A program made the position numbers and the translations under genes. This document shows, piece after piece, positions 38,124 through 47,293 of a stretch of 64,000 bases of DNA. This stretch comes from Tritrichomonas foetus (lineage: Eukaryota > Parabasalia > Tritrichomonadida > Tritrichomonadidae). The notes beneath the pieces were generated by a model. It made no database searches and was not told where the DNA came from. It saw only the letters and a list, made by a program, of their open reading frames with translations. The stretch is from assembly GCA_001839685.1 (NCBI GenBank), contig MLAK01000882.1:49133-113132 (forward strand). Direction: 5' to 3'. Positions within the stretch are counted from its first letter, which is position 1. Each line of letters begins with the position of its first letter.

Positions 38124-38471
38124 ATTGAAGTGCGAGAAAAATTCTTCTGTTTATCAAAAAAGCAAACAATAAATTTTAACATTGATGAATTTGAAATGTT
38201 AATAAAAATAAATTATATTAACTTCTTTTTATTATTATTATTTAATGTTTTTATGCTTGGAGAGAGAAAGATAATTTCATGTTCATTTTTCTGAAACCAA
38301 TTTCAAAAGATGAAGTTCAATACAATTGGGAACATATTATTTATTTTAAAAATATGTCATTCATTTCATTTATGTCATTCATTTCATAAACATTATTCAC
38401 TTACCTCTATAATAAAAGCGCGAATAGATATTTCAAAAAGAAAAAGTTTATTCGATAAAAATACAAAAAAA
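38124..38471. other. Convergent intergenic region with short direct repeat
   Basis: 348 bases. A (TATGTCATTCATTTCAT) block is nearly duplicated at about 38353-38390. No gene supported; a + strand frame here runs into the antisense of the next gene and is rejected. Confidence 0.55.
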
Positions 38472-39092
38472 TTAGAAAAGATCACCAATCAAGTAAATTT
38501 CTTCAAACAGAGTAGAGCTATCATAGGTACTATGGACGCAGTAGTATATTGTCAAAACAATGATTGAAATTGCAAATAATCCACACATTAAAATTGCTGC
38601 TATGAAAATTTCTTGGAGGTGGCGTTTAAGATAGTCTTCAATTTTTGATGTACATCCAGATTCAAATTCAAATGGACAATTTGAAATTGCTCTATCTGAT
38701 GCATTATTATATCCGCAACATTGATATTTCCATTGGAACGTCAAAATGCTGCTGTAGTTTTCATTCCAATATTCGTTGTAATCGCTGATATACTTTTGGT
38801 AAATATTTGGTCGACAATAAACGATGTATAAAATTGTAATAACTAAAAAAACTGGAACCGTGATGATCCAGTTAAACGCAAACTCTGGCCATGACAAGTA
38901 AAGTAAAATACCGATAATGCCGGCAATTCCGAGTCCTATGCCACAACCAAACATGACTTTCATATTAATTGTGACGTTGCGAAGAATCATTTCGTTGTTA
39001 AAATAGCTGTATGAGACTCCCGAAATAACCATGAGGAGCACATCGGAAATTAGTAAAAATAAGGAGAACAGTGTCACGACAACGCTTGACAT
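38472..39092 (-). CDS. Tetraspanin-like membrane protein (second copy)
   Basis: A 206-aa four-pass protein: hydrophobic segments at about 5-27, 46-66, 73-93 and 161-185, with the large loop between the last two. The loop has CCG at 125-127, C139 and C147 in the pattern CCGYNNASDRAISNCPFEFESGC. This matches the cysteine spacing and the D-R-x-I-x-x-C-P-F core of the tetraspanin at 16658-17272, which supports common descent. A four-cysteine loop is the minimal tetraspanin form. It is divergent from the beta-adaptin gene (441 bases). A CCATC element ends 9 bases before the ATG. Confidence 0.87.
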   Translation of the reverse strand: MSSVVVTLFSLFLLISDVLLMVISGVSYSYFNNEMILRNVTINMKVMFGCGIGLGIAGIIGILLYLSWPEFAFNWIITVPVFLVITILYIVYCRPNIYQKYISDYNEYWNENYSSILTFQWKYQCCGYNNASDRAISNCPFEFESGCTSKIEDYLKRHLQEIFIAAILMCGLFAISIIVLTIYYCVHSTYDSSTLFEEIYLIGDLF

Positions 39093-39100
39093 TCTCCTTC

Positions 39101-39105
39101 GATGG
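39101..39105 (-). promoter_or_regulatory. CCATC start-proximal element (tetraspanin 2)
   Basis: On the - strand TTCACCATCGAAGG precedes the ATG, with the CCATC ending 9 bases upstream. The role is inferred from recurrence. Confidence 0.4.
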
Positions 39106-39511
39106 TGAATAAAATTGAATTTTCTTTTTTTTAAAGAAATTCAGTTTGTGTCATGATATTAATTCTGAAATTTGATTCATTGTCATTTTCCAGTTTCATA
39201 GATTTGCCAAACATATTGGTTTGGCAAATAAAAATTCTACATTTGTAATATCTTTGTGCATACTCATATATTGACATTATATCTTTTTACCAAAATATAT
39301 TATAATGTATTAATTGATATTTTCATAATTAGAAGATATATTATTGAATAGAAAATCATATAAAGTCATTTTAATATTTATGGTCAATTCAACAACGATA
39401 TTAACATTCACTTTTTTCTCATTACAAAAAGTTAAATCGTCTGAATTTGTGAGCCGGAAAAATAAACTTAAGAAAAATTGACATCCGTAATTTCTTTATC
39501 GTCTGATATTA

Positions 39512-39520
39512 CCATCCATC
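39512..39520 (+). promoter_or_regulatory. Overlapping CCATC elements (beta-adaptin)
   Basis: CCATCCATCAAAA ends in the same CCATCAAAA string as the TauE/SafE gene and sits 14 bases before the ATG. Confidence 0.4.
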
Positions 39521-39533
39521 AAAATACTAATCA

Positions 39534-42044
39534 ATGACTGCGGCAAATTCCAGTTTATTCTATAACATGGCCCCAATCTCATTTGTTCCGGGCTATATTC
39601 CAACAACAGTCATCCCCAAAAAGAAACCAAGCGACAGATTCCACGCCCGCACAGAAATTCCGAAACTCCGCGACAAGCTCGACAGCAACAGCAAGTACGA
39701 ACGTAAGGAAGCTGCCACCCGTGTTTGCGCCATCATGCGACAGGGGGAAAACGTTCTTCCTCTCTTCTCGAATATGCTTCGATGCGTCAAAACTGATGAT
39801 ATTCAACTCAAAAAGCTCGCTTATCTCTATCTAATCAAATATTCATCGCAGGAGCCAGAACAGGCCATCATGGCTGTCAATACTTTCATTCAGGATTCGC
39901 AGGATGCTAATCCAATTGTCAGAGCGCTTGCGGTACGTACAATGTGCAGAATTAGGCTCCAGTCTGTTGCAGAAAACATGATCATTCCACTGAAGCGAGC
40001 CATGAAGGATGAATCTCCATATGTCAGGAAAACCGCTGCGTTCGGCGTCTCGAAGTTATATGACATTTTGCCGGATGCTGTTGAGAATGCAGGACTCTTC
40101 GATCAGCTATTATCTTTACTGAGGGATGAAAACCCAATGGTTGTTTCCAACACGATTGCAGCGATTTTTGAAATCAATCAAACAAGATCAAAACCAATTC
40201 TTACTTTAACCGCCGAAACGGTTATTCCAATTCTTTCGGCACTCAACGATTGTACGGAATGGTGCCAAACCATGATTCTTGATGCTTTGTCTCAATATGT
40301 TCCAGAATCAACGGATCATGCGGAATCATTGATTGACCGTTTAGTTCCATTTCTTAAGAATGCAAATCCAGCTGTTGTTATCGGCGCGTTTAAATGTATT
40401 TACATATTCATGGAATACGACGAAAGAGGTCCTCCTGCAATTTTGCCGGAAATTATTCCACCATTTATGACTCTCCTCCTTTCCGCTGAACATGAAATCC
40501 AATACGTCGTACTTCGAACTTTATCACTTTTCGTGCTAAGGTATCCAAAAGCTCTTTCACACGAAATAACAGTTTTCTTCTGTAAATACAATGATCCAGC
40601 TTACATCAAAATGGAAAAGCTTGAAATTATGATGAGCATTTGTAGTCGTTCCAATGCAAAAGTTGTTCTTGATGAACTTGGTGAATATTGTAATGCCGTT
40701 GATGTTGCTTTTGTGAAAAAAGCTATTCATTGTATCGGCCAAATTGCTCTCAAATTCGAAGCAACTGCACCCGCTTGCGTGGATGTTCTTATGAAGCTTC
40801 TTCAAGGAAAAGCTGATTATGCTGTCGAAGAAAGTGTCATTGTAATCTGTGACATTTTAAGAAGATTCCCACAAAGATATGATAAAGTTATTGAGCAGGT
40901 TTGTAAAGTCCTTGAACAAATAAAAGAACCTGCATCTCGAGCTGCTGCAATTTGGATACTTGGTGAATATAGTGACACCATTGAAAATATAGATATTTTG
41001 CTTGATCCATTTTTAGATACTTTCCATGATGAAGATCAAGCTGTTCAAATCCAATTAATTACTTCACTCGTTAAATGCTTCATAAACAAGCCTGATAAAT
41101 CTACTGATCAACTTCAATTCATCCTTAATGAGGCATCCAAAGAAAGTGTTGCACCAGATGTTCGGAATCAAGCACTTATTTATTACAGACTCCTGAGACA
41201 AGATGTTTCGTTGGCTAAAGACGTTGTCATCTTTGGAAAAGAGTCTGTTGAACACAGTGGAATCAAATTTGACGAATCTATTCTTGAAGAATTACTTCGA
41301 AATATGGGAAGTCTTTCTGGTGTTCTTCATGAAGTTCCTTCAATCTTTGTAAAGAGACTCAGAATCTCTGGCGATGATGCTGAAGATAGCAGAGTGTGGC
41401 AACAATTAACATTACAAGATGATGTAGACTTCATTGATGTCTTCTTTGATTGTGATGGAAATAAATTCTATTTAAGAATTGTAAACAGATCAGCAAGTCC
41501 AATTTCCGACTTTGCTTTTGTTGTAAATAAGAACATGCTTGGACTTAGTTTTGGTGAAGATAGTGGATTTCCAGATGTTCTTGAAGAAGATCAATCATGC
41601 GATGTTGAATTCGAACTAATTGTCGATTCACGTGCTGCTGTTCAGAGCGGAAAACAAGAGTTCGAATATGCACTTCGAACAAATTATGGAACAGTTTTCG
41701 CTAATGGAAGAATTCCAATTGAAGCAGCATTCCTTGAAGAAGGACAAATCACTCAAGAACAATTCACAGTTTACTACAACCAGTTCGAAACAGAGTTCCA
41801 AACAACATTGGAATATGCAGATATTGCAGATGATGCAATCCTCAATGCAAGAAAGGTTTATGTAATCGGACACAATGGTGGAAAAACATTTGTTTCTTTC
41901 TTGCTGCCCGGAAAGTTGAGGTTTATCGGCGATCTTGAGCAGGATGGAACAAATGTTTACTTGAATGGACTGACTAATGCACCTATACTGCAACCTCTTA
42001 TCATTCAAAGCGCGAAATTATTATTTACTGGTTCTAGAAAATAA
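39534..42044 (+). CDS. Beta-adaptin of an AP clathrin-adaptor complex (AP-1/AP-2 type)
   Basis: An 836-aa large subunit of an adaptor complex in vesicle traffic. A poly-Pro/Lys N-terminal extension of about 35 residues precedes the alpha-solenoid trunk (about 40-600). The trunk has characteristic segments such as KKLAYLYLIKYSSQEPEQAIMAVN, DANPIVRALAVRTMCRIR and SPYVRKTAAFGVSKLY. An ear-like beta-sandwich and platform follow (about 625-836). The hinge between trunk and ear is very short, and no LLNLD-type clathrin box is visible, whereas AP-1/AP-2 beta chains usually carry a long hinge with one. AP-1/2 (single beta shared in many protists) is more likely than AP-3 or AP-4, but the sequence alone does not settle it. 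Codon use is GC-rich near the start. Confidence 0.93.
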   Translation: MTAANSSLFYNMAPISFVPGYIPTTVIPKKKPSDRFHARTEIPKLRDKLDSNSKYERKEAATRVCAIMRQGENVLPLFSNMLRCVKTDDIQLKKLAYLYLIKYSSQEPEQAIMAVNTFIQDSQDANPIVRALAVRTMCRIRLQSVAENMIIPLKRAMKDESPYVRKTAAFGVSKLYDILPDAVENAGLFDQLLSLLRDENPMVVSNTIAAIFEINQTRSKPILTLTAETVIPILSALNDCTEWCQTMILDALSQYVPESTDHAESLIDRLVPFLKNANPAVVIGAFKCIYIFMEYDERGPPAILPEIIPPFMTLLLSAEHEIQYVVLRTLSLFVLRYPKALSHEITVFFCKYNDPAYIKMEKLEIMMSICSRSNAKVVLDELGEYCNAVDVAFVKKAIHCIGQIALKFEATAPACVDVLMKLLQGKADYAVEESVIVICDILRRFPQRYDKVIEQVCKVLEQIKEPASRAAAIWILGEYSDTIENIDILLDPFLDTFHDEDQAVQIQLITSLVKCFINKPDKSTDQLQFILNEASKESVAPDVRNQALIYYRLLRQDVSLAKDVVIFGKESVEHSGIKFDESILEELLRNMGSLSGVLHEVPSIFVKRLRISGDDAEDSRVWQQLTLQDDVDFIDVFFDCDGNKFYLRIVNRSASPISDFAFVVNKNMLGLSFGEDSGFPDVLEEDQSCDVEFELIVDSRAAVQSGKQEFEYALRTNYGTVFANGRIPIEAAFLEEGQITQEQFTVYYNQFETEFQTTLEYADIADDAILNARKVYVIGHNGGKTFVSFLLPGKLRFIGDLEQDGTNVYLNGLTNAPILQPLIIQSAKLLFTGSRK

Positions 42045-42562
42045 AATGATATTACTTTTCATAAAATATCTTGATGTTTCATTAATTTTCCATCTTTTTA
42101 CTTTCTTTTGTTATCTTGGATCTTTTGTTATCTTGGATCTTTTGTTATTTTGAATCTTTTGTTATTTTGAATCTTTTGTTATCTTGAATCTTTTNNNNNN
42201 NNNNNNNNNNNNNNNNNNNNNNNNNNNNNNNNNNNNNNNNNNNNNNNNNNNNNNNNNNNNNNNNNNNNNNNNNNNNNNNNNNNNNNNNNNNNNNNNNNNN
42301 NNNNNNNNNNNNNNNNNTTGAATCTTTTGTTATCTTGAATCTTTTGTTATCTTAAATCTTTTATTATCTTGAATCTTTTGTTATTTTGAATCTTTTATTA
42401 TCTTGAATCTTTTATTATCTTGAATCTTTTATAAAATCTTTTGTCGTTGTGATTGAATATCATTCTAAAGATTATTCTGATCAAAATACTATCACAAAAA
42501 ACTAATGAAAAAAAGGAATGAATGACAAAATATGAATTGAGAATTTATACAATATAAACCAT
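42045..42562. repeat. 17-bp minisatellite with assembly gap
   Basis: Between convergent genes, units of about 17 bases (TCTTGAATCTTTTGTTA, with G/A, T/C and T/A variants) run from about 42104 to 42443. The array is interrupted by 123 N at 42195-42317, so the true copy number is unknown. It begins about 60 bases after the beta-adaptin stop. Confidence 0.9.
42195..42317. other. Assembly gap (123 N) inside the minisatellite
   Basis: A run of N bounded on both sides by the same 17-bp repeat, which is what a collapsed tandem array produces in short-read or shotgun assembly. Confidence 0.98.
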
Positions 42563-43375
42563 CTATTTGCCCATTGCCCGAAGTGGTGCTACATATGCCT
42601 CGATGCCCTCCTGGATTTCTGCGAGCACGGCCGGCTTCATTCCGCATTCGCCGAAGTGGTTCAGCCCTAGAATTGTGTTTCCACTGCCGACGCCGATCAC
42701 AAGGAGCGACTGAACGACGGCAACCTCGAGGGGGCTTGGATCGCGAAGGAGGGAATCCCCAACCGATGCAAATGAAAGGGCGAAGGGCAGCTTTTCTTTA
42801 TTGATGAGTTTCAAGGGTGGCTTGTTTTCATCTATATCAAAATGAAGCTCAGAAATTGTTTCTCCCGGAGTGATGATCAATTGTGGGAATCTTAATTTTC
42901 GTAGCGTTTCGCGTATTCCAATCATGGCTGCTTCGTAAACGGCTCCAGCGGCTTTGATAATTAAAACGTCGATAAACAATTTCCACGAATATGGCGAATT
43001 GACAATAACGAATTGAGACTGTTCGAGAACTTCACTATTTTGAATAAAATGAAGAAGTGTAGAATAAACGACTTGACAGATTTCAGCTCCATCAATTCCT
43101 TCTCCAAATGAGCCGGATAAAGATTTGACTGATAATTGTGGAGCGCTTTCTTCGATTTTCATAACTTCGGTACTAACTGAAACGAGTAGTTCTGTCGTAT
43201 TGCCATATCCGTGGCCCCAAGTTACACGGCATGATGATGGCGATAATGGAAGAGGGTTCATTTCGACTGAAAATGGCCTAATTTCGTCACGATCTCTGCC
43301 ATCAATACGAATGCTTTGATTAAGCAGCCCTTTGATAAATTCTTTTTCGCCTTTTGAAAGAAGAATAGGCTGCAT
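42563..43375 (-). CDS. RRP42: Exosome RNase PH-like subunit Rrp42 (EXOSC7)
   Basis: A 270-aa RNase PH-fold subunit of the exosome ring for 3'-5' RNA decay. The start LSKGEKEFIKG...IRIDGR matches the N-terminus of Rrp42 (L(S/T)..E(K/R).YI..G...LRxDGR). Further matches are PFSVEMNPLPLSPSSCRVTWG and the C-terminal PFALSFASVGDSLLRDPSPLE followed by GVGSGNTILGLNHFGECG. The eukaryotic subunit is structural, since the phosphate-binding residues of active RNase PH are not kept. The ATG at 43375 is used because it starts exactly at the family N-terminus. The frame continues open upstream for about 40 codons without an ATG (see findings). Rrp45 or another ring subunit is the alternative. Confidence 0.85.
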   Translation of the reverse strand: MQPILLSKGEKEFIKGLLNQSIRIDGRDRDEIRPFSVEMNPLPLSPSSCRVTWGHGYGNTTELLVSVSTEVMKIEESAPQLSVKSLSGSFGEGIDGAEICQVVYSTLLHFIQNSEVLEQSQFVIVNSPYSWKLFIDVLIIKAAGAVYEAAMIGIRETLRKLRFPQLIITPGETISELHFDIDENKPPLKLINKEKLPFALSFASVGDSLLRDPSPLEVAVVQSLLVIGVGSGNTILGLNHFGECGMKPAVLAEIQEGIEAYVAPLRAMGK

Positions 43376-43667
43376 TTGGGAGTAACCGCTATAATTTGAC
43401 AAGCTTTGTTTGAGTTCAATCTCAAGATTTTGGACAAAACTCTGACAATCGACTTCAGAAAAAACAATTTTCGTATGACATTCATATATTACAACTTGTT
43501 TTGTTTATAAAATTTATCTAACAAAAAACTTTTTATGATTGATTTGATAGATCCAAATATGAAGACTTTTCCCAAAAAAAACTATTGTTAAAAAAAAGAA
43601 AAAAGAAAACAAAAGAAAATTGCAATAAAAAAAAAAGATCGGTCAATTAAACAAGAAAATTGATATT

Positions 43668-43928
43668 TTAATGGTGGTGTTGGATATTTTCTTCTTGAAT
43701 AACGTTTTCAAGGTGGTGGAGCTTACGGATAGCACGTGAGTGTGTTCCGAGTCTCTTCTTGAGGAATGAACGAGCTAATTTGTTCTTTCCGAGTTTGATG
43801 ATATCCATAGCACGGCGTTCGTATGGAGCCCAGCCAGAAAGTTCGTGGACGACTTCGCGAACAAACTTGTTGTGTTTTCCGCTAGAGTGATGAGCCTTTT
43901 GGGCGACGGCTTTTTCTGTTCCTGACAT
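43668..43928 (-). CDS. RPL36: Large-subunit ribosomal protein L36e
   Basis: An 86-aa basic protein. KHNKFVREVVHELSGWAPYERRAMDIIKLGKNKLARSFLKKRLGTHSRA is a close match to eL36 (KHTKFVRD...GFAPYERRAMELLKV...KRVGTHIRAKRK). The open frame runs 26 codons further to a TTG, but the ATG giving MSGTEKAVAQ is the natural start. It makes a protein slightly shorter than human eL36 (105 aa), with a trimmed C-terminus ending in a His-rich tail. CCATCCTTTCAATG immediately precedes it. Confidence 0.96.
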   Translation of the reverse strand: MSGTEKAVAQKAHHSSGKHNKFVREVVHELSGWAPYERRAMDIIKLGKNKLARSFLKKRLGTHSRAIRKLHHLENVIQEENIQHHH

Positions 43929-44844
43929 TGATTGAAAGGATGGACCAAACCGAATTTTTTCTGATAGTAACCGCTTTTTTACAATTTTAAAAATTTTGAT
44001 CAACAAAAATATCTTGAGATATTTTTATCTAATATCTAAAATAATCTTTATTTCATTATACATTTTTATTATAAATAACAATGTTCACGATTAGTTGAGA
44101 AAAACAATTCATGTTTAGATAATCTCAATCCGCTCACCCCAATTTTTAGAGCAATAGAAATCATATTTCATAAAACACTTTATGTGAAAGATTATATTAA
44201 AGTACATCTTCTTTATCTGTTGTCAAGAATGATATTCAGAGAATATCTTTCTCAATTTCCTGTGTGCAAATTAATTACTCGAGAATATTTATTTATTTAG
44301 ACTCATTAATGAAATAACATTTCAGAAAACTCACATATTGCGTTTATTTTGGGTATGTTCTCCTGTTATTCTGGAGACCGTTTATATCATTCAAAATCAC
44401 ACCAGTTTCAAATCATCTTCACGAAGCACATAATCTTCAACATCTTACTTTCAATGTGCACATTGAAAAATCTTCGAAATAAGAATTGTTATAATATATG
44501 CAATGTATATGATACTTTGTTTTTGGATCACATGACATTCTATAAATCTCACAAATAATGAGGAAACCAAAATGAATGTGATGAGGAAACCAAAATTGGC
44601 GCAAATGAAGAACAAGTGGAAGCATGAGTTCTATTCTCTTTGTTCCCAAGACAAGCAGTGGAACTAGGCTCACATATTGACTAATATTTTATGTATAAAT
44701 CTTTAAGATGTACTTGTGGAAGTCAGGAAAGTTAAATATGTTGAGTTTACCTACCTTTGAAACAGAAAACGAATATGATCCAAATAACATAATAATACTT
44801 ATAATAAAGAACTTTATTTACAAGAATAAAACATATATAAGGAA
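43929..44844. other. Intergenic, short direct repeat
   Basis: About 0.9 kb between two - strand genes. The string ATGAGGAAACCAAAAT occurs twice close together at about 44557-44600. Short frames on both strands have no coding character. No RNA gene seen. Confidence 0.55.
43939..43943 (-). promoter_or_regulatory. CCATC start-proximal element (L36e)
   Basis: On the - strand CCATCCTTTCA lies directly before the ATG, combining CCATC with CCTTT. Ribosomal protein genes are strongly expressed, which makes this a useful reference promoter. The role is inferred. Confidence 0.45.
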
Positions 44845-46962
44845 TTAATTCATTTTCATTCTCTTTGTGAAGGCATACATTGCTGTTAAGAACGAAATCA
44901 CAAGTAAACCAATCCACATTGGAAACGTAATTGTTGCAAATGTGTCAAATCTATCAAAGAAAGATGGATTTTTCACAATCAAATTTTTTGGAGCAAATGC
45001 ACACATTTGGAATTCCAAATCATTTACAATTGCTTTCAAATGTTTTGTAAGAACCTTTCGCTTAGCTCGAAGTAATTTTACAGAAGCAAGCATTTCATCA
45101 AACATGAAATTTGAAGCAAAGTTCAAAGTTTCTTCAAGTTGATTAGCTACTTCTTTCGCTTCAACATAAAGAACATCTTCATCGATACTTATTGAATTAT
45201 TTGATCTTTCTTGGGAAAACTTGAGTATTTTCATAGCTCGATTAAAATGCTTCTTTACTTTTACATTGGTTTTACTTAATTCTATCCAAATTGAATTACG
45301 ATAAGCACAATCTCGTGAAATCACATTCAAATTTGTATGATGTGATTGTGTACACATAATGGAGAGTGACCTCCAACGTTTCATTGGTGAAATTCCATAC
45401 ATGTGTGTCAAAGAAGACCGCAAAATTCCATGTGGATGAAAATCATCATTCGTATTTCCAAGTGCGAAAGCAACATTATCAAAAGCAAAGAAATCAGAAT
45501 TTCCATTAATTAGAATTTGCGAATCCCAATGAAAAGCAATAAATGCAAGTAAATCACGCGTTTGAATCGACTGATTATCACTGTAAACACGATGATTAAC
45601 TGTTTTAAATTGCAAAGATTCACGCAACAACTCAGAATTCACAGATCCCAATCTATCCCCAGAACTACTTCCAGAAGAACTTGAAGATGAAGATGAAGTT
45701 TGAATGCCAATTGTGGCATTGTAGAGGGGAAGGGCAATAAGTGGCCATTCAATAAGTTGTGCTTGTTCAAAGACGAAATTTGTTGAAGCCTCTCCAATCA
45801 TATAACTGTTGTAAATTTCTGTAATTTTGGTCAAATTGAATGATCCAGGTGGTTTCCCAATTGTCGAGATGGTGATTTTAAAGACCTCTGGCAATTGCGC
45901 ATCAAATGAAGGAATTGTTGGAATAATGTTTAGCTTCAAAGCATCTAAAATAATAGCAGATGAATTACTTAAAAACCTTTGGAGGACTTGACTCGATTTA
46001 CTTTCACCTAAAGCTTTAACTTGTGCTTGAAGATGGGAGATGTAGGATTCCAAAGAGGGACAGTAATTGAGATTACTTTGCTTGATTGGATTATTTGCGT
46101 TTTTACAGATTTTTTCAAAAGAATTAATGGCATCAGCCAATTTTTCTGACAGTGTTGGCGAATCATCAGCAGAGTCTTCATGAATTGTCATTCGAGCAAA
46201 TTGAGAAGCATCACTAAAGAAAATTCGTTTATCCATGGTCCAATACTGACTACACTGATCACTTGTTGCTGGATGAATTAATTCTTCTTTAAGGAAAGGA
46301 TTCGAAAAAATGTTGTTGTAAACTGATTCAGGAGTTGACCAGTCTCCAAGACTATTTTCACTATGTGATAATAATTTTTTCACTTGTTGGCCCCAAGGAA
46401 GAGATTTGTCAAACTTTTTAAGCTGAGGAATCGAAAAATTAGAATCTGGTGATGTTTGATATTCAGATTGGTCCAACCCTTCACAATATTGATAGTTTGT
46501 TCTTTCTGTTGCATATATAAAGAATGTATAATTCTTTATATCATAATAATCAACAAGAGAATTGAATAATAATTGTAATGAATATGGATGAATGACTTTA
46601 TGGCCTTTTTTCCATTTTGATGGTCTTGAAAATGAACTGAAAGCTTCCTCGAAAACATGATTGTCTTCCTCCGTTAAATTGAAAAGTGAAAAATCAAAGC
46701 GATATTTTAATGGCGGGACTTTAATGATGTCTGATGAAACGTATAAGTTTGTCTGATTTCTAATTTTTTGAGATGATGAATGACTGAGACTTTGATACCA
46801 TTGCTTTGTGAATTCTGAGTTGATTATATTAGGTTCGATAATTGGATGATTTCCAATGTATATTATTGTAACTGGTATTGATATAATTGGTTCAGAAATG
46901 AAATCATGCGAATGTTTTAAAAGCTGTTTGGAAAATGCGCAAAAAATAAAAATCGCAAACAT
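44845..46962 (-). CDS. Secretory type I membrane protein, function unknown
   Basis: A 705-aa protein. A hydrophobic N-terminus (MFAIFIFCAFS) fits a short signal peptide. A large ectodomain with many Asn-X-Ser/Thr sites and a Ser-only stretch (SSSSSSSSGSSSG, about 425-440) follows. One membrane span lies at about 677-697 (PMWIGLLVISFLTAMYAF) with a short basic cytoplasmic tail TKRMKMN. A paired-helix region precedes the span (about 600-650). The family is not recognised. The segment ILRSSLTHMYGISPMKRW recalls plant SPOT1-like proteins (At5g58100), but this is from memory and weak. It could be a Golgi or surface protein. Confidence 0.75.
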   Translation of the reverse strand: MFAIFIFCAFSKQLLKHSHDFISEPIISIPVTIIYIGNHPIIEPNIINSEFTKQWYQSLSHSSSQKIRNQTNLYVSSDIIKVPPLKYRFDFSLFNLTEEDNHVFEEAFSSFSRPSKWKKGHKVIHPYSLQLLFNSLVDYYDIKNYTFFIYATERTNYQYCEGLDQSEYQTSPDSNFSIPQLKKFDKSLPWGQQVKKLLSHSENSLGDWSTPESVYNNIFSNPFLKEELIHPATSDQCSQYWTMDKRIFFSDASQFARMTIHEDSADDSPTLSEKLADAINSFEKICKNANNPIKQSNLNYCPSLESYISHLQAQVKALGESKSSQVLQRFLSNSSAIILDALKLNIIPTIPSFDAQLPEVFKITISTIGKPPGSFNLTKITEIYNSYMIGEASTNFVFEQAQLIEWPLIALPLYNATIGIQTSSSSSSSSGSSSGDRLGSVNSELLRESLQFKTVNHRVYSDNQSIQTRDLLAFIAFHWDSQILINGNSDFFAFDNVAFALGNTNDDFHPHGILRSSLTHMYGISPMKRWRSLSIMCTQSHHTNLNVISRDCAYRNSIWIELSKTNVKVKKHFNRAMKILKFSQERSNNSISIDEDVLYVEAKEVANQLEETLNFASNFMFDEMLASVKLLRAKRKVLTKHLKAIVNDLEFQMCAFAPKNLIVKNPSFFDRFDTFATITFPMWIGLLVISFLTAMYAFTKRMKMN

Positions 46963-47293
46963 CTTAATTTTAGCACATTTTCAATATATATTTAGTCCGA
47001 ATGCGACCAATTATATTATGAAAAAGTAATACAAATGAGTGATGAACCCATACAAGAAGACTTTTCATGAAAGTTTATTTTTTTCGCTTCATAACTATAT
47101 CTCCATGGCAAAAAGACTAACTTCAAAGTTTTGGGGAAAGTAGACTGCGTGATTCCATTTTTCTTATTTATTTTTCAATTTTTCAATATCTCTGTTTGGT
47201 GATGAAAACGATTTCATTTTCAATTTTCCAAATTTTTCATACAATTCATAAATTTTCTATTCATATATATAGAAAAAGTTATTTAAATCCAAA
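46963..47293. promoter_or_regulatory. Divergent upstream region
   Basis: 331 AT-rich bases between the starts of the 705-aa membrane protein and the 7-TM protein. Alternating AT (TATATATAG) lies about 20 bases before the + strand ATG. No clear shared motif. Confidence 0.35.

Larger units (their letters stand above)
39093..39533. promoter_or_regulatory. Divergent upstream region with CCATC elements at both ends
   Basis: 441 bases between the tetraspanin and beta-adaptin starts. CCATC points toward both genes: at 39101-39105 on the - strand and at 39512-39520 (two overlapping copies) on the + strand. Confidence 0.45.

Noticed and set aside
38310..38567. An 85-codon + strand frame
   Set aside because: It spans a direct repeat and runs into the antisense of the tetraspanin gene; no family resemblance.
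44845..46962. PIG-S subunit of the GPI transamidase
   Set aside because: Topology is only loosely similar, there is one C-terminal span plus a signal peptide, and the family's conserved end was not found.
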